Positions 34,176-43,953 of a DNA stretch of 64,000 nt are shown here, one piece after another. The stretch's first letter is position 1; each line of letters starts with the position of its first letter. Source of the stretch: JAICLK01 sp963742655 (lineage in GTDB: Bacteria; Patescibacteriota; Saccharimonadia; Saccharimonadales; UBA4665). Both the position numbers and the translations under genes were made by a program. Below the pieces are notes generated by a model. That model saw only the letters and a program-made list of their open reading frames with translations. It did no database searches and was not told where the DNA came from. The stretch lies in NCBI GenBank assembly GCA_963742655.1, contig CAVUMM010000008.1, positions 248,001 to 312,000 on the forward strand. Direction: 5' to 3'.

Positions 34176-34358
34176 TACTAAAAATAAATAAAAAACAAAA
34201 ATTATGCGGCGTGATGTGCGGCCCGCTGGCAAATGCACCGGAGCTGCAGCGCAATGTGCTATCTTCCGCAGATTCAAAGCAGCAGGAACGTAAATAGAAT
34301 AAAAGACATGAATTTGGTAAAATAACAATCGATATTGTTTGGCAGAGGAACGTGAAAT

Positions 34359-34724
34359 ATGGCGGGTGATACGGCGCTCATTGGATTGGTGTCTAATAAC
34401 GAAAGCCAGTTCCGGGCAATCGAGGACTTACTGCATGGTGCTTCGTCTTTTACTGCATGGTTTATTGACGCCGCGTCTCGAAAAGAAGGCGGTAGCATCG
34501 CAGATGAGCTTACTACGGCATTGCGGGCAGGCTCGCCCGATGCGGATTTCGGGCTTTATAAAGCTTCAGAGTATAGCGATAGGCCTGATGGTAAGCATCG
34601 CACATTGATATATTTTGCCGGTAACGTGGCGACGCGCGGTGCAGCTGAAGAGATGCGCAGAGAAACCGCCGAGCGTGCTAATGTAATTTTAGAAGCCAAC
34701 GAGTCAACACACCATTTACCATAA
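34359..34724 (+). CDS. Unrecognised small protein
   Basis: A 121-residue soluble protein, helical at both ends with a beta-like KHRTLIYFAGNVATRG segment. No family recognised. AGAGGA lies 8 nt before the ATG. It is divergent from the large helical protein and 131 nt upstream of the ParB-like gene. Confidence 0.6.
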   Translation: MAGDTALIGLVSNNESQFRAIEDLLHGASSFTAWFIDAASRKEGGSIADELTTALRAGSPDADFGLYKASEYSDRPDGKHRTLIYFAGNVATRGAAEEMRRETAERANVILEANESTHHLP

Positions 34725-34855
34725 ATTTTCTTGAAGGATTTTAGCTCGAATCCTGTTTGAAAATACGAAACTAAAATCCAAATTGATTAACCATTTGCGC
34801 TTTACGAATTTAAAATGTATATTTTAATTAATATATTCGTATTCGGGAGATTAAC

Positions 34856-36595
34856 GTGGTTGCGGGAACTGTCGGCGAAATTACCACTGTAGGGGCGGGT
34901 GGTGATTATATTGTACCTCCGGGTTCCATCTTGAATCAGGTAAACATTGAAGGCTGGCGCCAAGAGGGAAGGGACGGCGTCTTTACCGCCATGGTGCCGA
35001 TTGATCTCATCGCCCCTGATGTTGTGCCGGTCTTCGCGTCCCGTGTTGCAGAAATGCAAGATCTGTTATTGAGCGCCAGGCAAGAGGCGGGCGGTGTCGG
35101 AACCGGAGTGCTCGACTCATTATTATTAGGTGAAGTGCCGGGCGAAAGAACGCTTAGGATAGCCGATGGATTCCATAGGCTCGCCGCCGTAGCGGGTTTA
35201 AATGCTGATCCTGAAGGCGATTATGATCAGTCTGAAGCGTATTGCTTTATTGTCCCGAACTGCACCGAAGAAAAGGTTATGGATTTGCGAATCGCATCGG
35301 CAAGCGAACATGGCGAAGTGTCGTTTGCCAGGGCTTCTTTGTGGATTCTTGATTTCTGGCCTACCACGCCATGGAGCGAGAAAATCACCGCATCACAGGC
35401 TTTTGGAATCGCCGCTTTAGACTCAAGCGGCGAAGGCTACGGCCTAACAGCATCAGAGGCAGAGGAAGTCAAAGCCTGGGCGAAGGCTAAAAGCAAATTA
35501 TGGCACGTCAAACCCGGTACGCTTCGGGACGAATTGGCGCTTGCGAGTATCGCCCCGCCGGATCTTGTGAGCGCCGTAAGGCCGCGCATCGGCGCGCATC
35601 GTTTGCAGGCAATAACACGCGATCATTTGGATGTAATAGCCAATGCATTCTCCCACACCCCGACTGACGCCGAGTCTGGCACGCGCCAAAATTGGGATAT
35701 ACAGAGATTACTAGCGGGATATGTTTTGGAACATAATTTGGCGGCGTCTAAAGTCAGAGTATTGGTCGGAATGTTGAAGGGTAGCAGAACTGTTGCTGAC
35801 GTAGGAGCAAAACTTACGGGCATCAAACCGTCGCAACTTACCGCAACACATAAGGGCACTGGAAGGCCAATCGCGTCGCGTGATTCTGCCGGTTTAGTCG
35901 CCGAAATACACGAACTGAGAACAGGTGATGTGGCTAGGGAAGTAGTTATCGCACTGCAAGGGCTGGAGATCGCAATATACAAGGGCAGGTTTGCGGCCGG
36001 GAGGCTTGATGTCGGTAATACGCAGCTATTTACAGTAGACCCAGGCGACGACGCGCGAATAGCAAAGGCTTTAACATTACGCGAGAATCCCGGGCTTGAA
36101 GACAAATTATCCGACAGGGTGGGGCGCATTGCCAGATTAATCGCTGATAGGAACGAAGCAATAACGGTGTCTGACGCTGATGCAGTTGCGAGCACCGCAA
36201 TTAATAGGATTGTTCAAAGTACACTTGACGGTCCTTTACAATACATTTTATTTTCTGGCCAGTTAATGATTGACAATGCGTTGCACAGGGCTATGCTTGA
36301 TGAACTAAAACTTAGAAATCTGCCCGAAGACACGGATTCGGAGCTTAGCGAATTTGATGAAATACTACTGGGCGGTGAAGTGCTTGGTATTGACCTCGAG
36401 CAAGTCGTTGGCGCCTATCCAACGCTCAGTTCTACCGATAAGATGCTCATTGCCAGGCATGGTATTTTGCAGTTAGACGATTTGGCGATTTCGGCTATTA
36501 CGCGCACTGATGACATGACCCGCGTACACCGGGCCATGCTTGCAACACGCAGTTCTGTAAAACGTGCTGGCGGCAAAGTGCTGGCCGTATTGTAA
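34856..36595 (+). CDS. ParB/sulfiredoxin-domain protein
   Basis: A 579-residue protein. Residues about 45-115 resemble the ParB-like nuclease fold: a MVPIDLIAPD strand, then the core motif RIADGFHRLAAVAGL, which matches the GxxRxxA box of ParB/Srx domains. The following helical region (about 160-330) could hold a DNA-binding helix-turn-helix. The C-terminal 250 residues are unrecognised. Translation starts at GTG 34856 with GGGAG 6-7 nt upstream. It is too far from any replication origin signs or parA to be a chromosome partition ParB; stand-alone ParB-like proteins occur on plasmids and phage-like elements. Confidence 0.6.
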   Translation: MVAGTVGEITTVGAGGDYIVPPGSILNQVNIEGWRQEGRDGVFTAMVPIDLIAPDVVPVFASRVAEMQDLLLSARQEAGGVGTGVLDSLLLGEVPGERTLRIADGFHRLAAVAGLNADPEGDYDQSEAYCFIVPNCTEEKVMDLRIASASEHGEVSFARASLWILDFWPTTPWSEKITASQAFGIAALDSSGEGYGLTASEAEEVKAWAKAKSKLWHVKPGTLRDELALASIAPPDLVSAVRPRIGAHRLQAITRDHLDVIANAFSHTPTDAESGTRQNWDIQRLLAGYVLEHNLAASKVRVLVGMLKGSRTVADVGAKLTGIKPSQLTATHKGTGRPIASRDSAGLVAEIHELRTGDVAREVVIALQGLEIAIYKGRFAAGRLDVGNTQLFTVDPGDDARIAKALTLRENPGLEDKLSDRVGRIARLIADRNEAITVSDADAVASTAINRIVQSTLDGPLQYILFSGQLMIDNALHRAMLDELKLRNLPEDTDSELSEFDEILLGGEVLGIDLEQVVGAYPTLSSTDKMLIARHGILQLDDLAISAITRTDDMTRVHRAMLATRSSVKRAGGKVLAVL

Positions 36596-36682
36596 ACATT
36601 AAAAAACAATGTCAACAGCCGCAAGCTGGATTGCTTCACGTTGGGCGTAATCTGGAGCGACAGTAATGGACATAAACATATT

Positions 36683-36713
36683 AAAACAAAAATAATTAAC
36701 TCCGTCAGTTAAT
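36683..36713 (-). terminator. Rho-independent terminator of the CPBP operon
   Basis: On the minus strand ATTAACT-gacgg-AGTTAAT (complement of 36695-36713) is followed by TATTTTTGTTTT. It lies just after the CPBP protease stop. Confidence 0.6.
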
Positions 36714-36731
36714 CAGTGAACTTGCTTCGCT

Positions 36732-37412
36732 TTATCGCCAACTGAAGGCGGCTAGAACTATGGTCATGCCGTCAACGAACCAGTGCACGATTATCGGGGC
36801 CAGCAGGCTTTTACTTCGCAGCCTAAGTTCGCATAGTATGATACCGGCCAGGGTGGTAAATATGACTGTCGCCGCAACCACGGTGGTTTGTCCGATAACC
36901 AACGACGACCCGAGGTGGTAATTACCGATAGCAGTGGACGAGGATACGTGCCACAAGCCGAAGGTCACGGAGGATGCGATTATGGCAAACCACTTCTGAT
37001 TGTTAACCCGCAGCAAAATGGCCGGCAAAATACCGCGAAATGCCAGCTCTTCAAATAGTACTGTCTTGAGCGGCTCAAGAATTAATGCTGCAAGCAAAGC
37101 GGCCTTCACGCTTTGATGATAGCGTGCATCTCGAAAGGCGTGTGCATCGAGCGCATATACAAGCAACAAGCCGCAGAGGATAATTGCCATGCAGATTGCG
37201 CCGTATTTCAACCCAGTCGCCATGTGTGTCCGTTCAAGCCCGATGTCTTCCAGGGTTAGCCCGGCGAATTTATACAAACCGAACAAGCCGACAAGTCCAA
37301 CAATGTTGAGCCATAGATGATACCAGCCGGAAATGCGAAAAAATACTATGTTACAAACGACGAGGAAAATAAGTGTGAAGGCAAGCGCAAATGATGCTTT
37401 GCGTCTGTTCAT
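36732..37412 (-). CDS. CPBP-family intramembrane metalloprotease
   Basis: A 226-residue membrane protein with seven or eight helices. The catalytic motifs are FEELAFRG (EExxxR, about 122-129), FGLWHVSS (FxxxH) and a late HWFVDG. CPBP (Abi/CAAX-like) proteases process membrane or exported peptides, including self-immunity to bacteriocins in some bacteria. The start ATG overlaps the stop of the upstream Abhydrolase_9 gene (37409-37412), so the two are translationally coupled. Confidence 0.9.
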   Translation of the reverse strand: MNRRKASFALAFTLIFLVVCNIVFFRISGWYHLWLNIVGLVGLFGLYKFAGLTLEDIGLERTHMATGLKYGAICMAIILCGLLLVYALDAHAFRDARYHQSVKAALLAALILEPLKTVLFEELAFRGILPAILLRVNNQKWFAIIASSVTFGLWHVSSSTAIGNYHLGSSLVIGQTTVVAATVIFTTLAGIILCELRLRSKSLLAPIIVHWFVDGMTIVLAAFSWR

Positions 37413-39073
37413 CCTTTGGCCGTGTCTATAATTTGCTCGAGCTGTTTTGATTGATCGTGGGATAGGTGCATGTTTAAAACGGATGTCCAGGCCTGCGCCA
37501 AATCGGAGCCGTACCGGTGACCGTGCCCGGGCGTGGCGCTGAACGCGAAAGGAAGATCAAGCCCGACTTGCAGGGCGGTCACAAAAGGTGTCCAGCGCAT
37601 GTTAGGCAGTACGTCGCTGCCGCGTGGTTCGCGCAGCCAGTCAGGTTTGTGCAGGAAAAGGGAAGTGGATGCCCAGACGACGGGGTCTGATGCGTTTTGC
37701 AAAATTCCGATCCGATGCGCGTCCCACGGTTTGCCCTTCGGGTCGATAAATGGATCAGTACCGTCACTGAAACGTACTGCCTGACCGCGCTGGTACACCG
37801 GTAATACTTCGCGCGATCCCTGTTCGCGGTTTTCGACGAGATTTGTCCATAACCGGTTTGAGTTTGGCGGGCCGGCCAGCAATATTCCGCTCATCCTATC
37901 CTGCATGTCATCCGCGCCGCTGAACGCACCGTCGGCCCCGAGCGTACCGAGGCTTTCGCCGTACATCAATAATTTTGGCCGGTGGTCGGCCGGCAGCACT
38001 TTCCACCAATCGTACACCGCGTCGGTAAGCGCTTTGCCGTTTTCCCTGGCCGTTTCCTGGTCGGCCAAGAATGACAACCAGCTTGGCAGGTATGAGTATT
38101 GAATGCCCATTGAAGTCGTGTCGCCGTGGAATAAGTATTCGGCGCTTTCAACGGATTTTCCGTTTATTCCGCCGCTGCCGGTCGGAATCGCTATTAAGAT
38201 TGCTTTCCGGTTTTCGGCATGAGTCCGTTCGAGTTCTTTCACAAGTAGGTTTACGCGCTTTTGCAGCGTCGGTGCGGATTCCAGTCCGACGTACAGACGG
38301 CTCGGCTGTTCGCCTTTTCCGGTACCCGCGAATTTGTCGATATTAGTCTTGCTCGGGCCGCTGGCGACGAATTCGCGGCCTTTTTCACCCAAAGTATTCC
38401 AGTCGATAGCCGATTTCGGGCTGCCGCTGAAGATGCTGTCCTGCGGCTGGTAAATTCCAGCCGGCGTACCTTTGTTGGCGAGGCCGAACGAATAGTTTAT
38501 AAAACCGAAAACAGTCCTGAACAGTACGCCGTTAACCAATAAAATTAAAACGATCGCTGCCAGAATGCCGCCGCCGTACAGGGCGGCCTTTGGCGGTAAG
38601 CGCCGGCCGAGCTTGCGGCCGAAAAATCTACCCAATCGCCGAACGCCGCGTGCGGTCCATATGATGAGCAACGCGAGAACTACGGCAATTAGTACGACGA
38701 ACACCGGATAAGCCGCCGGATTGCTGGATGCCTCGGTAAGTTTTCGTATCTGCGCTTGCCAATGAGTGCCAGCGATAATGAATAGTATCGACAGCAATAA
38801 CAGGACGATAACAATGACGAGTTTTTCGAATCTCGTCAAGGTAGTACGGCGTTTTGCCGGCAGCGTGTGGTACAAGACTGAAAGCAGTGCGCCGATTCCG
38901 TACCCGGTCGCCATACTTAATCCGCCGGCAACTCCTTGCAGCACGAATCCCCTCGGCAAAAGCGACGGAGTGAATGACAAACAGAAAAAAATCAAACCGA
39001 CTGCTGCGCCGCCAAAATTCAGTCGCAGTTTCCGGCTGACAGATCCCCAGGACTTAGTCGGTAATTTTGTCAC
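37409..39073 (-). CDS. Membrane alpha/beta-hydrolase (Abhydrolase_9 type)
   Basis: A 554-residue protein with an N-terminal domain of five membrane helices (it includes FTPSLLPRGFVLQGVAGGLS) and a C-terminal alpha/beta-hydrolase domain with the nucleophile elbow YGESLGTLG (about 341-349). The arrangement matches Abhydrolase_9_N plus Abhydrolase_9, known mainly from Actinobacteria. A lipase/esterase acting at the membrane is likely; the substrate is unknown. Translation starts at GTG 39073 without a strong ribosome binding site. It is coupled to the CPBP protease gene. Confidence 0.88.
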   Translation of the reverse strand: MTKLPTKSWGSVSRKLRLNFGGAAVGLIFFCLSFTPSLLPRGFVLQGVAGGLSMATGYGIGALLSVLYHTLPAKRRTTLTRFEKLVIVIVLLLLSILFIIAGTHWQAQIRKLTEASSNPAAYPVFVVLIAVVLALLIIWTARGVRRLGRFFGRKLGRRLPPKAALYGGGILAAIVLILLVNGVLFRTVFGFINYSFGLANKGTPAGIYQPQDSIFSGSPKSAIDWNTLGEKGREFVASGPSKTNIDKFAGTGKGEQPSRLYVGLESAPTLQKRVNLLVKELERTHAENRKAILIAIPTGSGGINGKSVESAEYLFHGDTTSMGIQYSYLPSWLSFLADQETARENGKALTDAVYDWWKVLPADHRPKLLMYGESLGTLGADGAFSGADDMQDRMSGILLAGPPNSNRLWTNLVENREQGSREVLPVYQRGQAVRFSDGTDPFIDPKGKPWDAHRIGILQNASDPVVWASTSLFLHKPDWLREPRGSDVLPNMRWTPFVTALQVGLDLPFAFSATPGHGHRYGSDLAQAWTSVLNMHLSHDQSKQLEQIIDTAKG

Positions 39074-39235
39074 TGTATCGTCTCAATTCCACTACAGCTT
39101 AACAATATTTTTGCATTATGAGTGTGATGCAACGCACAAAATAAATAATTTGCGGACGGGCGGACCGCCACTGGATTTCGGTTTGAGGCATCTCCGATCG
39201 GATCCTTAACTTTGGTTAAGTAAATTCCCCTGGAG

Positions 39236-40252
39236 TCAGCGAAGGAGCGGGACGCTGAACGCGCCGGTTTCGCGGTACATGCGTACCAATGTTGCAGCCA
39301 TAGCTGAAAAAATGGAAGCCTGGTGATCGCCGAACTCCGTAGTTTGGTAAAGTGCCGCGCAGCCACGGTGCGGATAGCTTGCAACGTCCGGCAGTTCTGC
39401 CTGGACGCGTTCCTCGATAGCCTCCATATCGAAGCCGATCCGTGGGAGTTTATCGTCAATCGTCAGGAATGCTCGCCTGATTTGCTGCCGGCGCCTGTCC
39501 CAGACTAAACCGTCACTTAGCGTGCCAATTTCAACCAACCCTGAACCCGTTGCAAGGTTGATTCCGGTCATCTCCAAACGCGCCGGCCAACGCAGCTCGG
39601 GAAGGCTATTGGCCAGAAGCTCTTCTTTGCCACCTTCATCTTTGATGCCCAGTTCTTTTTCGCCGATATCCAGGATGGTATTCCCGAACATGCCGGCGTC
39701 ATGTTGTGAGCCGCTATGCGATGACGGATGTGCCGGCGGAGTACGCAGAAAAAAAGGATGGACCTGCTTCATGATTGCCAGCAAATCACGATCTCCAGCC
39801 AAAGTTTTGGTATCGGTTGATGATGCAAATCGATCGCGTCCGCCGTCGGGTGCATAGCGATCTATGAATACATGCCATAAGCCGCCGCCGAAAAACATTT
39901 CGCGGAACACAGCCAGTCTGGCCGCCTTGGCGTAGGCATTAGAAATGGATCGGTTCCAGCGGTCTATTGAATGCGTGACGGTTTCGTTTGGCCGAAATTG
40001 CTGCATTGTGCTGACGCGCCCATAGAATTGCCCAAAAAACCCAGCCGAAAAGGCGGCCATAACTTCCTTTAATGCTGTCGTGCTGCCGTCAACTTCGGTA
40101 GACGCGTCGGCGTTGCAGCGATGTATGGCACCAAACAATTCCGGGTTAAGCGCCGTCCGCCCGGCGATAACCGCGGCCGCCGCATGCACTTGCCGGCCCA
40201 TGTGCTTGTAGAGATCTTGTTCGCCGCCGTGAATTTGTGTTAGATATCCCAT
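39236..40252 (-). CDS. Unrecognised protein
   Basis: About 338 residues, soluble. Regions of note are a His-rich loop (TPPAHPSSHSGSQHDAGM) and a C-terminal SYPHRGCAALYQT that could hold a nucleophile or metal. No family recognised. The start is uncertain: ATG 40252 (MGYLTQIHGG) follows GGCGGAA at 4 nt, a GTG at 40264 lies 2 nt after AAGGAG, and the first ATG at 40285 overlaps an extended -10 (TGCTATCAT). Confidence 0.6.
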   Translation of the reverse strand: MGYLTQIHGGEQDLYKHMGRQVHAAAAVIAGRTALNPELFGAIHRCNADASTEVDGSTTALKEVMAAFSAGFFGQFYGRVSTMQQFRPNETVTHSIDRWNRSISNAYAKAARLAVFREMFFGGGLWHVFIDRYAPDGGRDRFASSTDTKTLAGDRDLLAIMKQVHPFFLRTPPAHPSSHSGSQHDAGMFGNTILDIGEKELGIKDEGGKEELLANSLPELRWPARLEMTGINLATGSGLVEIGTLSDGLVWDRRRQQIRRAFLTIDDKLPRIGFDMEAIEERVQAELPDVASYPHRGCAALYQTTEFGDHQASIFSAMAATLVRMYRETGAFSVPLLR

Positions 40253-40361
40253 CTGTTCCGCCACTGCTCCTTTCGATGATAGCATGCCCAGGCAAAATTC
40301 ATCAGGTGGCTGTATTCTTTATTGAGTTAAATGATGTTAAAATATACTTTTTAGGATTATC

Positions 40362-41144
40362 ATGCCCGATGTACGCGCCGAAAGCGCACTTGAATTACGC
40401 GAAGCAATATTAGGCCACGACACATGGGGTGAGCCCATGCCTGAATTGGCTGGTTTTACCCTGGAAAAGTACGTCACTATTGACGGCGATGTGACCGATC
40501 CTGCTCAATTGCCCCCGGCTGTGCTTGGGCGTTTGCGGGCGGAAGGCGGGGACATGAGCGGTCATTTTGCCGTTGTATTAGGACGTAAAATCAACAGTCG
40601 ATACGCATCACTCAGTGACATGTATGCCCAATGGCCGGAAGGCCAAAAGTGGGAGGGTGCAGACATATATGATGACAGCGGGACTGATGCGGCTTTTCTG
40701 CGAGTCAGCAGGTCGAGCGGGAATATCGCGATTGCTGCCTATTATTTTGTTTCGGCTATGGAGTCTTTTGTCCCGGATCAGCTGCCGCTTTGCGATGCGA
40801 GACTCAAAATCGAAGACATAACATTGTTGCGACGACTCATTATAGATTTGGGGAATAAAGGCGGTAGCCTGGCAGATCTTGCACGAGCTTTACGAGTTGA
40901 CCTGTTAACGGGGGCGCAAGATCCGGATGTGCCTGAAGTTGAGTCAATGGCAGACTTGTGGGTCAGGTTAGCCGAGCAACGCGGCGAAGTTATAACACCG
41001 GATGAAGCGGCAGATTTACAATCGGAAGATATTGTGGCTGATGCAATGACTGCCGCCGAACTGGAGCTGCAGCCACTGATAAATGATGAAGTGTTAGCCG
41101 TGGCGGCACTTGCCCGAAAAACAAAAACATCAGTTCAATTTTAA
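40362..41144 (+). CDS. Unrecognised protein
   Basis: A 260-residue acidic protein, helical, with no membrane segment or known motif. TATACT about 18 nt upstream and AGGA 6 nt before the ATG are the likely expression signals. It belongs to the block of unrecognised genes. Confidence 0.6.
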   Translation: MPDVRAESALELREAILGHDTWGEPMPELAGFTLEKYVTIDGDVTDPAQLPPAVLGRLRAEGGDMSGHFAVVLGRKINSRYASLSDMYAQWPEGQKWEGADIYDDSGTDAAFLRVSRSSGNIAIAAYYFVSAMESFVPDQLPLCDARLKIEDITLLRRLIIDLGNKGGSLADLARALRVDLLTGAQDPDVPEVESMADLWVRLAEQRGEVITPDEAADLQSEDIVADAMTAAELELQPLINDEVLAVAALARKTKTSVQF

Positions 41145-41231
41145 TCAATTTAAATTACGAAAACCCCTAATTTGGCGTGCACTGCAAGTTGAGATATTTT
41201 GATATTGTGATGATGCTTGCATACTATATAT

Positions 41232-42248
41232 ATGCAGCAATCCGAGGCAACACATGTTCCGACTGAGCTCATTCCTGATGTTATCGCGATGTGCGAAGAG
41301 ATTACTGACGAGTTTGATCTGATAACGGGCGATTCCAGATTTTCAGAAAAAGTACGGGGCGATCGAGGGGAAGTGGTCAGCTATGTCGGCAGTGGGTCGT
41401 TCTGGCATAAGCTGCGTGTCGGCAATGCCGTAATTAATCTTGAACTTTTTCATTGGGACAGCAATCGGCCGCCGCGCAATCTGGCGGTGCTGAAAGATCA
41501 AAAAAGCGTTTGGCCGTGCTCGCTCGGCATCGAACATCCTGCCGTTTCAGAAAATGGCATCGATGTGCGGTCGGAGATGGCGTGCTCGCCCGATGCAGAA
41601 TATTATGAAATACGGCCAATTCGTGATGGGCAGGGGTTGCGATTGTGTCTAACTGGCGGTTCGTCTGAAGAAACTTTGTTTAGGAATACTAGGACTAACG
41701 GTGTTAATGAATTATGGGATGCTATCGAAGCGGCATTGCAAAGCAAAGAGCTCAAGTTTGAAGGTGTTTCTGCGTATTATATTGTTCAAAGCCGGATGGC
41801 GCCGTACCTGCAGCATCTGGACGCAAAGATTAAAAGCCGGGCAGATCGCCAATTGATGCCTGACGGAGAATGGCAATCGAATCATGAACTTGAACTTTCA
41901 GTCGCCGGAGTTTTACGTTTTATAGCAAAGTGGGCAAACTCGTATTCAGCATCTTTTCCTTTGCAGCTAAATTACAGTGTTGCTGGCCCGATGACGGTTG
42001 ACGTACCCGAGGTTATCATACCGAATTTAAGAACGGATGATCTGCGTAAACTTGCAGAGTTGGATCCAAGAGATTCTTGGGCGACCAAGCTTGAAAAGGA
42101 AATTGCAAGGCACGAAGTTCCAGCTAGAAAAAAACTGCGGCATCAAGCTGAATTTACACGAACGGACTGCCGCTTGGTAAGTGTTGTCGGCCATGACTTT
42201 TTGCGGCTATATGCAGCACAATACGCCGATGCACTGATGCCGGGATGA
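41232..42248 (+). CDS. Unrecognised protein
   Basis: About 338 residues, mixed alpha/beta, no membrane segments. Segments such as SFWHKLRVGNAVINLELFHW and the C-terminal GHDFLRLYAAQYADAL are well structured but unknown. The ATG at 41232 is chosen; it lies 6 nt after CATACT, in the leaderless arrangement seen in neighbours. The frame could begin at a TTG 15 nt earlier, which overlaps that box. Confidence 0.6.
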   Translation: MQQSEATHVPTELIPDVIAMCEEITDEFDLITGDSRFSEKVRGDRGEVVSYVGSGSFWHKLRVGNAVINLELFHWDSNRPPRNLAVLKDQKSVWPCSLGIEHPAVSENGIDVRSEMACSPDAEYYEIRPIRDGQGLRLCLTGGSSEETLFRNTRTNGVNELWDAIEAALQSKELKFEGVSAYYIVQSRMAPYLQHLDAKIKSRADRQLMPDGEWQSNHELELSVAGVLRFIAKWANSYSASFPLQLNYSVAGPMTVDVPEVIIPNLRTDDLRKLAELDPRDSWATKLEKEIARHEVPARKKLRHQAEFTRTDCRLVSVVGHDFLRLYAAQYADALMPG

Positions 42249-42384
42249 GAAAAAAGCTCACGATTTAAGGCACTTTTTCAGGTCCAAAGCGTTGCCAGCC
42301 TTTTCTCTCACGCTGTCAAGGAACCGTTTGCGTCGGTTCGAGCAGCACTCCATTTTTTGATACAATATGGCAATTATGTAGGCA

Positions 42385-43336
42385 TTGCTCAGCGGGCAAG
42401 TTGATCAAATAGTTAAAGAAGCCAATGAACTATACCAATACGGTACAGTGAAAAGTTGGAGCTTGCTCAGAGTTTACACCAATGAGGTATACGTGATTCG
42501 TACTAGTTCCGGCATGTATATATTAAAGATATACGCACCGGATTGGCGTGAAGAAACGCATCTGCGCTGGGAGTTACATATGCTCGCCCATCCTACAGCA
42601 GAAAAATTTCGCGGCGGCCGGCGTGGTATTGGATAAAAACAGCAAAGCCCTTCACACGAATTTTGAGCGAAGATGGGCAATATACAATTATGCTCCCGGC
42701 AGAAAACCTAGCAAACCCTTGAACGCTAATCTGTTTAGGGTTTTCGGACGCGCGACAGGTAAATTACATGCAGCACTCGACGATTATCAGACGGTTCACG
42801 ATCGTTTCGCATGGGATTTGAAATATCTGCTTGAAGACCCGTTACCAATCGTTGCTACCTTTCTTGACGCGGATGACATGTCATATATTAGAGACCTTGC
42901 AGGCAGGATGAAATCGTACATAGAAAATCATATGGATGAACTCGATTGGGGCTCATGCCACGGAGATTTAACGCCCGATAACATCCACATTGACACTAAT
43001 GGCCTGATAACATTTTACGATTTTGATTCCGGCGGTATGGGTTGGAGGGCGGCTGAATTCAGGGACATTTGGTGGCGCCAACAGCAGTTGCAGGATGGGT
43101 GTTACGATGCATTTATCGAAGGTTACAAATCAGCCAGGTCGATGAGCGAAATTAACTATGAATCCGTACCGTTCTTTTTGCCGGCTTATGAAATCTGGGG
43201 GTTCGCGATGGATTGGGAACATGGACATGTACAAGATGAGCCAGGTGGCAAATCCGCGTATATCAAACGAAAAATGAAAAAACTTTATGATTGGGAAAAT
43301 ATCGTTAAAAGTCTAAACGGTCGATCGATGGCTTAG
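42385..43336 (+). pseudogene. Aminoglycoside/choline-type phosphotransferase, frameshifted
   Basis: Two overlapping frames together make one APH-fold kinase. The first (42385-42636) gives the N-lobe with the Lys strand (MYILKIYAP) and ends RWELHMLAH; the second continues LQQKNFAAAGVVLDK through the C-lobe to the catalytic loop CHGDLTPDNIHI and the metal-binding DFDSGG. The frame changes near 42590-42596: deleting one base in the CCC-ATCC-TAC region would join LAH to LQQK. So either the gene is broken or the assembly has a one-base error. The start is a TTG at 42385 after TACAAT at 42361-42366. APH-like kinases phosphorylate antibiotics, choline, homoserine or fructosamine. Confidence 0.75.
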
Positions 43337-43436
43337 GCGAATATTATCGAATTTGAGTCGGCAGTAAATCAAACGATCTCTGTGTCATGGGTGTCGAGCC
43401 CATTTTTGCGGCTAGTATCTGCAGAAGGTTACGGGT

Positions 43437-43907
43437 TTACTTGTAGACCCAGCCGGTGTAGAAGCCAGTCTGTGAAGGGCGCACTTCGATGCCGGTCCCG
43501 AGGCCGTTACCCCAGCCGCCCAAGTACTGTTCCCAAGTAACGTTTTTGAGCGTTGTACGGCCGCCGCTCGTTGCTTGGTAAAATTGCTCGTTGTCATTGC
43601 TTACCGAACAACCGCCGCTGGCCAGGACTGCGTCGCGGCTGCTGTTTATCGTGAGGCAATGTCCGGCTCCATTCGTAAACATCTTGGCGCCGTTAGCAAC
43701 ATTTGTAGTAATAGTCCATGCTGCGTAATCGGTGTTGTCGAGCGAAAGTTGATTGCCGACTCCATTGGAGAGGATGCATTCGCTGGTGTTAGTGAACATG
43801 CACAGGTGCTGCGTTGCCGCGGAAGCTTGCAATGGCGAGGCTAACAGTATTAGTGTGACCAACGCCGAAGCCACCACTGCGGTTTGACTGAAAAAACGTT
43901 TAAACAT
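43437..43907 (-). CDS. Secreted ricin-B-lectin-like protein
   Basis: A 156-residue protein with a signal peptide (VASALVTLILLASPLQASA, cleavage near residue 31) and a ~125-residue mature domain. Repeated QxW-like blocks (AAWTITT, EQFYQAT), GHCLT and paired cysteines resemble the beta-trefoil of ricin B-type lectins found in small secreted actinobacterial proteins. AAAGGAG lies 7 nt before the ATG. It is next to a similar gene on the same strand, 46 nt away. A carbohydrate-binding role on the host or in the environment is inference. Confidence 0.7.
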   Translation of the reverse strand: MFKRFFSQTAVVASALVTLILLASPLQASAATQHLCMFTNTSECILSNGVGNQLSLDNTDYAAWTITTNVANGAKMFTNGAGHCLTINSSRDAVLASGGCSVSNDNEQFYQATSGGRTTLKNVTWEQYLGGWGNGLGTGIEVRPSQTGFYTGWVYK

Positions 43908-43953
43908 GTTCGTGCTCCTTTAAATTATGTGATTACAGACTAAACCCGCTTTC

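Noticed and set aside
34856..36595. ParB-like gene as a sign of a chromosomal origin
   Set aside because: No parA, dnaA, dnaN or parS-like palindromes are near it; it is better seen as a stand-alone ParB-like protein.
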